Assembly: GCA_003151555.1 (NCBI GenBank)
Contig: PLXU01000139.1
Location: forward strand, 285-10,616
DNA: 10,332 nt
Source: Acidimicrobiaceae bacterium
GTDB taxonomy: Bacteria; Actinomycetota; Acidimicrobiia; Acidimicrobiales; RAAP-2
Direction of reading: 5' to 3'
Numbering within the stretch: position 1 is the first letter of the stretch; the number at the start of each line of letters is the position of its first letter. Made by a program: the position numbers and the translations under genes. The notes beneath the pieces were generated by a model that worked only from the letters and a program-made list of their open reading frames with translations, searched no databases and was not told the origin of the DNA. Shown in pieces: positions 1 through 6,847 of this stretch.

Positions 1-575
1 CGCACCCACTGACCCGACTCGATGAGTCCAATCAATATCGCGTTCACGCGTACGCCCAGCGGTCCCACCTCGTTGGCCATTGCCTTAGTGAGCGCGAGCC
101 CGGCCGCTCGCGAGGCCGTCGTCGGCGTGGAGTTGGCCTGGGGCGTTCTCGCCATGATCGCCAGCACGTTGACGATTGCGCCCTTGGTGACCTCGAGCGC
201 CGGCAGAACCGAACGCGACACGTGCAGGGCTGCGATGACCTTCAACTCGAGATCATCACGCCACGCGTCGTCGTCGGAATTCGCCACCGACGAGCCAGAC
301 GCGCGTCCGGCGTTGTTCACCGCGCCGTCGAGGCGACCGAACTTTGTGAGGGTGGCGTCGACGAAGGCGTCCAACTGCGCGGCGTCGCGAACGTCGGCCC
401 TGAAGCACAGCGCCGACTCCCCCAACAGGGTTTGCGCGCGCGCAAGGCGCTCCGCATCGCGTCCGCACACCGCGACCAGCGCTCCCTCGCCGACCAAACT
501 TTGGGCCAGGGCCAGCCCCAGCCCGTCGGTGCCGCCGGTAACCAAGAAGACGCGGTCGTTCAGTTCTAGATTCAT
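1..575 (-). CDS. SDR-fold protein with a degenerate catalytic tetrad (C-terminus off the left edge)
   Basis: Rossmann-fold short-chain dehydrogenase/reductase family protein; 191 codons are visible and the C-terminal part lies outside the window. The cofactor-binding loop TGGTDGLG is at residues 13-20 and the NNAG motif at 87-90, so NAD(P) binding looks intact. The four classical catalytic positions all differ: Lys112 for Asn, Ala139 for Ser, Thr152 for Tyr and Arg156 for Lys of YxxxK. The later RVNA(I)xxGLIES segment aligns well with ordinary SDRs, so this is not a frameshift artefact. The ATG at 575 is the first possible start, because an in-frame TAA lies three codons upstream; its ribosome site is weak. 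It follows the P450 gene after 45 bases and is probably co-transcribed with it. It may be a non-standard oxidoreductase or a catalytically silent homologue. The family is certain; substrate and activity are not assigned. Confidence 0.85.
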   Translation of the reverse strand, partial: MNLELNDRVFLVTGGTDGLGLALAQSLVGEGALVAVCGRDAERLARAQTLLGESALCFRADVRDAAQLDAFVDATLTKFGRLDGAVNNAGRASGSSVANSDDDAWRDDLELKVIAALHVSRSVLPALEVTKGAIVNVLAIMARTPQANSTPTTASRAAGLALTKAMANEVGPLGVRVNAILIGLIESGQWV

Positions 576-620
576 GGGCTCATATTAGGAGCGGCACTCG
601 CCTTTCAACGTTTCCCGTCG

Positions 621-1847
621 CTAATGAGACGTCCAACGCAGGCGCAACGAGGTCGGACGGCGAAACGCGAAGCCTTCGGGAGCGCGGTGGTCCACCATTG
701 TCAACGCACCGAGCCGTCGGTGCAGTTCGTCCAGGGCAATCGTGGTCTCGAGGCGGGCCAGATGGAAACCGAGGCAGTGATGCTCGCCAAATGAAAACGA
801 AAGGGCACGAATCGAGTTGGATCGGTGAAGATCGAACGAGTGGGGACGCTCGAAGGTACCGGGGTCCCGATTGGCCGCGATGACTGAAATGCCAATGAAT
901 TCGCGGGCACCAATCTCCACTCCATCGAGATCCATCGGCTCCTTCGACCAGCGTTCGATGAAGGCCACCGGCGGAATCATCCGCAGCGATTCATCGACGG
1001 CGTTCGCGAGCAGCGTCGGGTCAGCCGAGATCTCACTCGCGGCCGAGGGATTTAACTGCAACAACAACAAGGTATTGGTAATCGACGCTTGGATCGTTTC
1101 CACGGCACCGAACATGATGACGCGCAACTGGGCGATCAATTCCTCTTCACTGAGGTCATTCGACACATCGATGAGCACCGTCCTCGCCAGCGAATCCGCG
1201 CTCGCCGGTGAGGCCAAACTGACTCGCAGCAGATTATCGAGTCGACCTCGCGCGAGGTCCGCGCGCCGCAACGGTTCGGGGTCACCCGTGTACTCCATCG
1301 CCGCCGCGAAGTCAGCGTAGAAGTCATTGATCTGGGCCACGTCGCCAAGTTCCAAGCCGATCACGTGGCCAGCAGTCTGCACGGCGTATTGAGACGCGAA
1401 GCCGGTGACGATATCTACTTCTCCGTCCGCGTCGAACGTGTCGATCAGTCGGTTGGCCAGGTCACGAACGTAGGCAGCGAACCGCTCCTCAACTTCACGG
1501 GGCCGGAATGGTCTTTCCAAAGGCCGACGCATGCGGTCGTGTTCGTCGGTGTCAACCGTCAGCATCATTCGTCCCAGCGACGCGCGGACCATATTCTGTC
1601 GAGACTGTACCGTGACGTCGGAGCGCGGACGCAAGAGCGATCGCGCGGTCTCTCGCTCGGTGATCAGCCATCCGCCCAGTGACGGCAGCCACGACACCGG
1701 TTCGTGTTCGCGCAGTTGGTCCAACAACAATTCACACTCGCTGGCGCCTAGATCATCGAGTGAAATCGTGGCGCCAATCGGGAAACGTTGTGCGCGTTGT
1801 TCGGCTTCCTCGCTCGAGAGTGCACCGATTGCTTGCAGGTCGCTCAT
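621..1847 (-). CDS. cytochrome P450 (first of two)
   Basis: Soluble bacterial cytochrome P450 of 408 residues, the usual length for class I enzymes fed by a separate ferredoxin and reductase. With the ATG start, the I-helix oxygen-activation motif is GAVET at 247-251 (acid Glu250 and alcohol Thr251), the K-helix ExxR is ESLR at 286-289, and the heme loop FSFGEHHCLG places the thiolate ligand at Cys358. All key elements are therefore present. There is no membrane anchor or fused reductase. A GTG one codon upstream (1850) is possible, but the GGGGGA ribosome site leaves more room for the ATG at 1847. The gene lies 37 bases after the permease and 45 bases before the SDR gene, all on one strand, so it is probably the middle of an operon. 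It probably hydroxylates or dealkylates the cluster's substrate. I cannot place it in a numbered CYP family. Confidence 0.93.
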   Translation of the reverse strand: MSDLQAIGALSSEEAEQRAQRFPIGATISLDDLGASECELLLDQLREHEPVSWLPSLGGWLITERETARSLLRPRSDVTVQSRQNMVRASLGRMMLTVDTDEHDRMRRPLERPFRPREVEERFAAYVRDLANRLIDTFDADGEVDIVTGFASQYAVQTAGHVIGLELGDVAQINDFYADFAAAMEYTGDPEPLRRADLARGRLDNLLRVSLASPASADSLARTVLIDVSNDLSEEELIAQLRVIMFGAVETIQASITNTLLLLQLNPSAASEISADPTLLANAVDESLRMIPPVAFIERWSKEPMDLDGVEIGAREFIGISVIAANRDPGTFERPHSFDLHRSNSIRALSFSFGEHHCLGFHLARLETTIALDELHRRLGALTMVDHRAPEGFAFRRPTSLRLRWTSH

Positions 1848-1884
1848 CACTCCCCCACCGCTGTTCGCGCCACGCCTACGGTGA

Positions 1885-3366
1885 CTAGATCTTGATCGGT
1901 CCTTGATCGGCCTCCGACAGACCGGAGAAGTCAGCCGTGCCCGTCGGCGCTTTGGGCATCACGCCCGCCAGTACCAGGCCGACGAACAAGATCACCACTG
2001 CGGCGTACGGGGCGTAGACGGTGGGCGACGTCACCTTGTAGATCGCGCCGAAGATGGCCGCCGCCGTCACGAGGCCACCGACCAGGCAGGCGGCGTAGAG
2101 CGCCCATCGCTTGTCCGTGGACTGAAGTCCGCGCAGCGCACCCACGGAGATCAGCAGGTAGATCGCCGCAATCGCGAATCCGCCGAAGGTCGACATCCAA
2201 CTGAACATCGAGACGTACTCCGGCGTGCCACCGGGCAATACGAACACGGACGTGTTGATGACGAGGATGATGACGATCGCGTAGACCCCGAGCACGAAGT
2301 TGCTCGCGCCGATGGGCGTACCGTGACGCGAGATCTTGGTCAGCGGCGACGGCAGACGGCGGTCACGCGACAACGCGAAGATACCCCGCGACGCCGACAC
2401 GGCACAGCCGATCAGCACGGCAATCATGTCAAAGACGACGCACAGCTCGACGAGACGGCGAATCGAGACCGAGGCGAACCCGCCAGCCGACGTGGGGCCG
2501 GCCAGGCCAAAGAGCGGCGCGCCGGCGTTCTTGCCCAGCAGGCTCATATTGAAGTGGTAACCGGCCACTTGCGCGTAGGTGCCGATCACATAGAAACCGG
2601 CAATGACCAGGACGGATATCAGAACCGCCCGGGGAATGTTGCGCTTGGGATTCTCGGTCTCCTCACCGAGATTGGCTGACGTCTCGAAGCCCGTGAAGAG
2701 CAGCACGCCGTAGAGCACGCCGAACAGCACGCCCTTCCAATCGGTGGGAGAACTGTGGGGATTGAACCCAGTGGCGACGTGGTGAATACCGCCGCTCTTG
2801 ATGATGACGAAGATAGAGAAAATGAGCACTACGGTGACCGAGATCATGGCCAGGGTCAATTGCATGCGCGTTGACAGCACGACGCCGAAGAACATGATCA
2901 GCGCCACCAAGGCGAACAAGAGCACGTCCCAAAGCCAGTACGGAAAGGGCTGCACGTTGAACTCGCCGAGCAGGGTGTCGTGGATGGTGCCGCCAATCAT
3001 CGGCAATATGCCGGCGCCCAGCGCCAGGATCCCGGTGTAGTAGAGCCAGCCCGCGGCGGTGCCAATCCGGCTGCCCAGTCCGTCGGTGACGTAGTCGTAG
3101 AGTGATCCGGCGGCTTGAATCTTGCGCGTGTACTCGGCCACGATCCAGCCGAGGCCGATCACGCCCACGGCCGCGATCACGACGGCCAAGGGTGCCGCAC
3201 CACCGGCGCCGTTGCCGGAGGCGGAGCCGATGCCCACCAGGAGGGGCACCAGGAAGGCGATTGAAAAGACCGGTCCCATGAGTCCCACCGACTGGGCGAT
3301 CGTGTCGATCAGCGTTAGTTTTCTCTTGCCGCCCAACATCGTCTTGGTCGTCTTGTCGCTCGCCAT
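1885..3366 (-). CDS. APC-superfamily amino acid/amine permease
   Basis: Integral membrane transporter of 493 residues with about 12-14 hydrophobic helices, typical of the amino acid-polyamine-organocation superfamily. The first helix, near residues 26-48, follows the family's usual LxDxIAxSVGxMGP-type opening. A second helix lies near 57-78, and the helix around 211-231 contains GFETSANLGEE, close to the family's conserved GFE(t) segment before a charged loop. A later helix carries ASRGIFALSRD, a common APC motif. It presumably imports the amine or amino acid used by the cluster through proton or sodium symport; PuuP of putrescine catabolism is a functional parallel, not a proven orthologue. 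The ATG at 3366 is preceded by GGGGGG four bases away. A strong promoter lies upstream, in the 87-base gap after the C26 gene. The substrate cannot be read from the sequence. Confidence 0.92.
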   Translation of the reverse strand: MASDKTTKTMLGGKRKLTLIDTIAQSVGLMGPVFSIAFLVPLLVGIGSASGNGAGGAAPLAVVIAAVGVIGLGWIVAEYTRKIQAAGSLYDYVTDGLGSRIGTAAGWLYYTGILALGAGILPMIGGTIHDTLLGEFNVQPFPYWLWDVLLFALVALIMFFGVVLSTRMQLTLAMISVTVVLIFSIFVIIKSGGIHHVATGFNPHSSPTDWKGVLFGVLYGVLLFTGFETSANLGEETENPKRNIPRAVLISVLVIAGFYVIGTYAQVAGYHFNMSLLGKNAGAPLFGLAGPTSAGGFASVSIRRLVELCVVFDMIAVLIGCAVSASRGIFALSRDRRLPSPLTKISRHGTPIGASNFVLGVYAIVIILVINTSVFVLPGGTPEYVSMFSWMSTFGGFAIAAIYLLISVGALRGLQSTDKRWALYAACLVGGLVTAAAIFGAIYKVTSPTVYAPYAAVVILFVGLVLAGVMPKAPTGTADFSGLSEADQGPIKI

Positions 3367-3420
3367 GCTTCCCCCCGGTTACGTTGTTGGCACTGCCCGG
3401 CTCCATTCAGCCGTTCGCAA

Positions 3421-3449
3421 ACCGTACGGGTTCAAACGAAAATTGTCAA
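3421..3449 (-). promoter_or_regulatory. sigma70-type promoter of the permease-P450-SDR operon
   Basis: On the minus strand a perfect -35 TTGACA (3444-3449) is followed, after exactly 17 bases, by TACGGT (3421-3426), which fits the actinobacterial -10 pattern TAnnnT. Transcription would start near 3414, leaving a leader of about 48 bases before the permease ATG. The -10 overlaps the 8-base palindrome CCGTACGG (3422-3429), and two direct CAAAC words lie at 3418-3422 and 3433-3437. This is therefore a likely regulated promoter, sitting directly behind the C26 stop codon (3454-3456). Confidence 0.7.
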
Positions 3450-3453
3450 GTGC

Positions 3454-4179
3454 CTAGACGAGCCTGTCGCTGGCCTGGCGCACCAGCCACACGAACGTCG
3501 GATCAGGAGCGGCCAAAAGTTCTGGGTGCCACTGCACCGCCAGCAGATCACCGTCCGGCGTCTCGAGCGCTTCGACGACGCCATCGGGGGCGGTCGCCGA
3601 TATGGTGAGACCGTCGCCCACCGTCTCGACCGTCTGGTGATGAAGCGAGTTGACCGCCCAGACCGAGGGCAGAAGTGTGGCGGTCATCGTGTCGGGCGTG
3701 ACGTGTACCTCGTGGGTGGCCGTGTGGCCGTCGACGTTCCACTGGGGGTGTCCGGAGCCATCTTCCAGCTCCACGTGCTGGACCAACGTGCCGCCGAAGG
3801 CCACGTTCACCAATTGGAGCCCTCGACAAATGGCCAGGATTGGCATTTCGCGCTTGCGCGCGGCGCGAAGGAGTTCCATCTCCCACTCGTCGCGATCGAC
3901 TTCAGGCACCTGAAGGTTTTCCTCAGGGTCTTGACCGTAGAGCGCGGGGTCAAGGTCCGCCCCCCCGCTGAGCACCAATCCGTCGAGTCGTTCGATGAGG
4001 CCCTCGACGTCGGCATCGCGCGTCAGCTCTACCGGGAGCCCGCCAGCTGCAGAAATCGACCTCGGGTAATCCGAGAAATGAAGATCGAAGCGTAATCCGC
4101 TCATGGCGGGCGGCACGTTGGCGCCCAGCGCCGTCGCGGGCCAGCGCCGTCCGGTCACGCCAATCAAGGGCTTTCTCAC
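3454..4179 (-). CDS. gamma-glutamyl-gamma-aminobutyrate hydrolase-like protein (peptidase C26)
   Basis: Class I glutamine amidotransferase-fold hydrolase of 241 residues, resembling PuuD, which removes glutamate from gamma-glutamyl-GABA. The N-terminal IGVTGRRW, the family segment SGGADLDPALYG (71-82), the nucleophile elbow ICRGLQLVN with Cys118, and WHPE with His218 and Glu220 form a complete Cys-His-Glu triad. Length and spacing match PuuD closely. Similar enzymes act in aniline (AtdA2) and isopropylamine catabolism, so the amide substrate need not be gamma-glutamyl-GABA. The start is GTG at 4179; it has no clear Shine-Dalgarno site, but a -10 box sits at the right distance for a leaderless message. 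It faces a P450 gene across a shared 86-base regulatory region and lies 1.3 kb from a GS-type gene that probably makes its substrate. Confidence 0.92.
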   Translation of the reverse strand: MRKPLIGVTGRRWPATALGANVPPAMSGLRFDLHFSDYPRSISAAGGLPVELTRDADVEGLIERLDGLVLSGGADLDPALYGQDPEENLQVPEVDRDEWEMELLRAARKREMPILAICRGLQLVNVAFGGTLVQHVELEDGSGHPQWNVDGHTATHEVHVTPDTMTATLLPSVWAVNSLHHQTVETVGDGLTISATAPDGVVEALETPDGDLLAVQWHPELLAAPDPTFVWLVRQASDRLV

Positions 4180-4185
4180 ACTGCA

Positions 4186-4191
4186 ATACTA
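4186..4191 (-). promoter_or_regulatory. -10 box of a probable leaderless C26 transcript
   Basis: On the minus strand TAGTAT ends six bases before the GTG start codon at 4179, so transcription would begin at the first base of the start codon. No -35 resembling TTGACA is visible at 17-18 bases, and no Shine-Dalgarno sequence precedes the GTG. Both fit leaderless expression, which is common in actinobacteria. The call rests on one hexamer and its spacing. Confidence 0.5.
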
Positions 4192-4195
4192 CGGG

Positions 4196-4241
4196 CAACA
4201 CTCCAGTTGTGTTGTACTGGCCTATTCGTTTGGTTGCAAAC
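4196..4241. promoter_or_regulatory. cluster of inverted repeats in the C26/P450 divergent region (candidate operators)
   Basis: Three dyads are packed into 46 bases: CAACAC-N7-GTGTTG (4196-4201 and 4209-4214), an overlapping CCAGT-N8-ACTGG (4203-4207 and 4216-4220), and GTTTG-N4-CAAAC (4228-4232 and 4237-4241). The first two cover the upstream part of the C26 promoter; the third lies 25 bases before the P450 start codon. The third has the same TTTG-N4-CAAA core as a dyad in the other divergent region of this cluster. Short dyads of this form are typical of operators for dimeric winged-helix regulators such as the MarR family, but no regulator gene is in view. Confidence 0.5.
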
Positions 4242-4265
4242 AAGTACGAGAATGGAAAGGAAACT

Positions 4266-5510
4266 ATGGCCACGCCGCTCGCCGATATCACGTCGCACGA
4301 CACCTACGTCGAAGGCGTCCCCCACGACACCTTCGCGTACCTGCGCGCCAATGACCCCGTGCACTGGACCGAGGAGAGCGATGGCGGTCGCGGCTTCTGG
4401 AGTCTCACCAAGTACGACGACGTACTCTTCGCCTCGAGCAACGCCGAGATCTTCTCGAGCCGTCTCGGCATCCGCCTCGAGGACATGGACCCCGAGGAGA
4501 CCGAAGCGCGGCGCACGATGATGGAGATGGACTCGCCCGAGCACACGCGTCTGCGTCGCCTGGTGAGCCGGCCCTTCGCGCCCAAGTCGATAAACGGCTA
4601 CGAAGAGGCGGTGCGCGACCTCGCCGCCCAGGTGCTCGACAAGCAGCGCGGCAACACGGAGTTCGATTTCGTCGCCACGGTGGCGCGCGAACTGCCCATG
4701 CGGATGCTGGGTCGCCTGCTGGGCCTGCCCGACGACGACCTCGAGTGGCTCGTCCAGCGCGGTGACGCCCTCATTGGCAATACCGACCCGGACTTCACTG
4801 ACTACGTGGTGGACCAGGTCGACACGTCGGCCTACCGACTGCTGCCCTTTCGCAGCCCCGTGGCCCTAGAGCTCTTCGAGTACGCCAGCCAGGCACTGGC
4901 CCAGCGGCGCATCGAACCGACCCACGACGTGCTGTCGGCATTGCTCGAGACCACCATCGGAGGCGACACGCTCGACGAGCTCGCGCTCCAGAACTTCTTC
5001 ACCCTCATGGTCGCGGCCGGCAACGACACGACGCGCTACTCGTTGACCAATGGACTTCGAGTGCTGATCGAGCGGCCCGAACTGTACAGGCGAATTCCCG
5101 CGATGGCGATTGAGGAACGCAAGGCCCTGGTCGAAGAGATGCTACGTTGGTCGACCGTGACGATGCACTTTCGCCGGACCCTCACCCAGGACACCGAACT
5201 GCGCGGCAAGACTCTCAAGGCCGGCGATAAGGTGGTGCTCTGGTTCTCCTCCGCCAACTACGACGAAGAGCACTTCGACAACCCGCACGAATTCCGCGAA
5301 GACCGCTCGCCCAACGACCACGTGGCTTTTGGACTGCGCAGTTCACACCTCTGTCTCGGCGCGCACCTCGCGCGACTCGAGATGCGCGTCGTCTTCGAAG
5401 AGATCGTCAAGCGCTGGGAGACGGTCGAACTGGCGGGCACGCCGGAACGACTGCGTTCTAACTTCATCGGCGGAATGAAACAGTTGCCCATTCGAGTGAC
5501 CTGGATCTAA
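4266..5510 (+). CDS. cytochrome P450 (second, CYP125/CYP142-like architecture)
   Basis: Soluble cytochrome P450 of 414 residues. The order of conserved blocks recalls the actinobacterial CYP125/142/124 group: an early FWSLTKYDDV, then MDSPEHTRLRRLVSRPFAP, the I-helix AGNDTTR (251-257, Asp254 and Thr255), ExxR as EMLR (291-294), SSANYDE before the meander, and the heme loop FGLRSSHLCLG with thiolate Cys363. The normally conserved glycine four residues before the cysteine is Ser359, and the usual ANRD is ANYD. The ATG at 4266 follows AAAGGAAA closely. An in-frame GTG at 4209 would add 19 residues unlike a P450 N-terminus and was not chosen. It diverges from the C26 gene, and its stop overlaps that of the GS-type gene. 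It likely hydroxylates a pathway intermediate. CYP family membership is a judgement by eye, and no redox partner is encoded nearby. Confidence 0.93.
   Translation: MATPLADITSHDTYVEGVPHDTFAYLRANDPVHWTEESDGGRGFWSLTKYDDVLFASSNAEIFSSRLGIRLEDMDPEETEARRTMMEMDSPEHTRLRRLVSRPFAPKSINGYEEAVRDLAAQVLDKQRGNTEFDFVATVARELPMRMLGRLLGLPDDDLEWLVQRGDALIGNTDPDFTDYVVDQVDTSAYRLLPFRSPVALELFEYASQALAQRRIEPTHDVLSALLETTIGGDTLDELALQNFFTLMVAAGNDTTRYSLTNGLRVLIERPELYRRIPAMAIEERKALVEEMLRWSTVTMHFRRTLTQDTELRGKTLKAGDKVVLWFSSANYDEEHFDNPHEFREDRSPNDHVAFGLRSSHLCLGAHLARLEMRVVFEEIVKRWETVELAGTPERLRSNFIGGMKQLPIRVTWI
5507..5510. other. Tail-to-tail overlap of convergent stop codons
   Basis: The four bases CTAA hold the TAA stop of the plus-strand P450 (5508-5510) and, read on the minus strand, the TAG stop of the GS-type gene (5507-5509). 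There is no intergenic space and no stem-loop terminator at the junction, so each transcript must run into the other gene's antisense strand. Confidence 0.95.
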
Positions 5511-6796
5511 AGGAAGGGCAAGTACTCGCGTAGTTCCCAGTCGGTGGTCGCGCCCAGGTAGCGCTCCCACTCGGCCCGCTTTACCGCGAGGTGCTGGGCG
5601 ACGAGGTCGCTACCCACCGCGGCCACAAGTTCGTGATCGGCTTCGAGCGCGTCGAGGGCGTCGGCCAGTGAGTGCGGCACGCCGATCGTGGCGTCGATGG
5701 TGTCGAGCCCGTTGCCGCCCTCCGCCGGACCGGGATCGGTCTTGGCGTTGACCCCTAAGAGAGCCGCCTGCAACACCGCGGCCATCGCGGTGTGCACCAC
5801 CGCCGCGCCGTCACTCAGGCGGTGTTCCAGACGGGCGGGAGCGCCACGTTCGTTGGGCACCCGGATAGTTGCCCCGCGGTGGTCGTAGCCCCAGTTGGCC
5901 CAGTAGCCCGACAGTGACGCCGGGCGCAGGCGCTTGTACGCGTTAACCGTGGGGGCGCACAATCCGGCCAGCGACTGGTGGTGCGCGAGCAGGCCGCCCA
6001 TCGAATGCTTGGCCAGTTCGGAGAGGCCGTCCTTCGCGTCGACGTCGTTGATGACGTTCTCGTCGTCCTGGTTGCGAAAGGAGAAGTTGAAGTGCAGTCC
6101 GGATCCGCCGCGATCGGTCATTGGTTTGCCCATGAAGCTGAGCAGCAGGCCAAATCGATGGGCCACCTCGCGCGCGAGGACCTTGAAGAGGAACCCTTCA
6201 TCGGCGGCGCGCATGGCGTCGCAGTAGCGCAGGGTGAACTCGAACTGGGGCGAGTCGTATTCGGAGTTGACTGACTCCAAGGGAATGTCCGATTGCGCGC
6301 AGGCCGCCCAAATGGCGTCAATGAGACCGAGCGGGTCGACGCTGGGCCCCGTGCCGTAGACGAACGCGCCGGGCGTTTCCAGAGGCTTCCAACCGCCGTG
6401 GCCGTCGGGGGCAAAAATGTAGGCTTCGAATTCCAGCCCGACGTAGGGCTCGTAGCCCAGCGCGCGCCAGTCCGAGACGGCCTTGGCGAGCGCCGTACGT
6501 GGCGAGACCGAAAAGGGCTTGCCGTGACGTTCGACACTGGCGACCACCACCCGGGTGCCGGGCTCCCAGCTGGGGCGCAGGTCGGCCATGTCGTAGGTGG
6601 CGTCGAAGTCCGGCAGTCCCTCGTCCCAGAAGCTGCCGACCGTGCCGGGCGTCATGACTCGGTCGTAGCCCAGCGACCACGTGCCGGTGCAATGGTGGGT
6701 GCCGTTGTCGGCCAGGCTCGCCGGCACGTACTTTCCGCGCGCCAAGCCCAGGTGGTCGGGCCACAGGACCCGCACCCGGTCGAATGATTCGCTCAT
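5507..6796 (-). CDS. glutamine synthetase family protein (PuuA-like gamma-glutamylamide synthetase)
   Basis: ATP-dependent ligase of 429 residues that probably joins L-glutamate through its gamma-carboxyl to an amine. GS-fold landmarks are GLEFEAYIF with metal ligands Glu122 and Glu124, the ESVNSEYDSPQFEF segment with Glu179 and Glu186, FMGKPMTDRGGSGLH ending in His235, NAYKRLRP, and RLEHRLSDGAA. The C-terminal ...RAEWERYLGATTDWELREYL resembles PuuA-type enzymes and not classical GlnA, and no adenylylation-site motif is visible. PuuA, IpuC and AtdA1 are precedents for putrescine, isopropylamine and aniline. The ATG at 6796 has GGAGG five bases upstream; an in-frame upstream ATG at 6865 lies in the divergent promoter and was rejected. 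It ends in a 4-base tail-to-tail overlap with the P450 gene. Together with the C26 hydrolase it indicates a tag-and-release gamma-glutamyl route. The amine is unknown. Confidence 0.9.
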   Translation of the reverse strand: MSESFDRVRVLWPDHLGLARGKYVPASLADNGTHHCTGTWSLGYDRVMTPGTVGSFWDEGLPDFDATYDMADLRPSWEPGTRVVVASVERHGKPFSVSPRTALAKAVSDWRALGYEPYVGLEFEAYIFAPDGHGGWKPLETPGAFVYGTGPSVDPLGLIDAIWAACAQSDIPLESVNSEYDSPQFEFTLRYCDAMRAADEGFLFKVLAREVAHRFGLLLSFMGKPMTDRGGSGLHFNFSFRNQDDENVINDVDAKDGLSELAKHSMGGLLAHHQSLAGLCAPTVNAYKRLRPASLSGYWANWGYDHRGATIRVPNERGAPARLEHRLSDGAAVVHTAMAAVLQAALLGVNAKTDPGPAEGGNGLDTIDATIGVPHSLADALDALEADHELVAAVGSDLVAQHLAVKRAEWERYLGATTDWELREYLPFL

Positions 6797-6801
6797 AATT
6801 G

Positions 6802-6828
6802 CCTCCACGGTGACCTGCGCGCAAAATA
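6802..6828 (-). promoter_or_regulatory. Candidate -10 and ribosome binding site of the GS-type gene
   Basis: On the minus strand TATTTT (6823-6828) fits TAnnnT and would start transcription near 6816, giving a leader of about 20 bases that contains GGAGG (6802-6806) at an ideal five bases from the ATG. The ribosome site is convincing. The promoter half is weak because no good -35 is visible 17-18 bases upstream; that region instead holds GTTTG (6848-6852). Confidence 0.4.
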
Positions 6829-6839
6829 GCACGCATAAT
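6810..6839 (+). promoter_or_regulatory. Candidate promoter of the meta-cleavage operon
   Basis: CATAAT (6834-6839) matches the -10 consensus at five of six positions and is preceded, 18 bases away, by GTGACC (6810-6815), which matches TTGACA at four of six. Transcription would start near 6846, upstream of the ribosome site AAGGTGG (6854-6860). It overlaps the candidate promoter of the GS-type gene on the other strand, so the two units may compete or be co-regulated. Confidence 0.5.
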
Positions 6840-6847
6840 GGAGACCA

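Noticed and set aside
1903..2679. Plus-strand open frame of 258 codons opposite the permease gene
   Set aside because: The translation is rich in Arg, His, Asp and Glu with no motif. It is the antisense of a clear membrane protein in GC-rich DNA and has no ribosome site.
3526..4095. Plus-strand open frame of 189 codons opposite the C26 hydrolase gene
   Set aside because: It mirrors the conserved C26 frame, has no recognisable motif and no start context.
4209..4265. Upstream extension of the second P450 from a GTG at 4209
   Set aside because: It would place 19 extra residues across the operator-like repeats. The ATG at 4266 has a good ribosome site and gives a normal P450 N-terminus.
5507..6796. 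Housekeeping glutamine synthetase (GlnA) for ammonia assimilation
   Set aside because: It is shorter than classical GlnA type I, shows no adenylylation-site motif, and sits with a C26 hydrolase and catabolic genes, as PuuA-type enzymes do.
621..6796. Direct assignment as an aniline (Atd) or putrescine (Puu) pathway
   Set aside because: No Rieske oxygenase subunits of the Atd type and no PuuB-type oxidase are present, and the ring-cleavage genes are of Hpa type, so only the gamma-glutamyl logic is shared.
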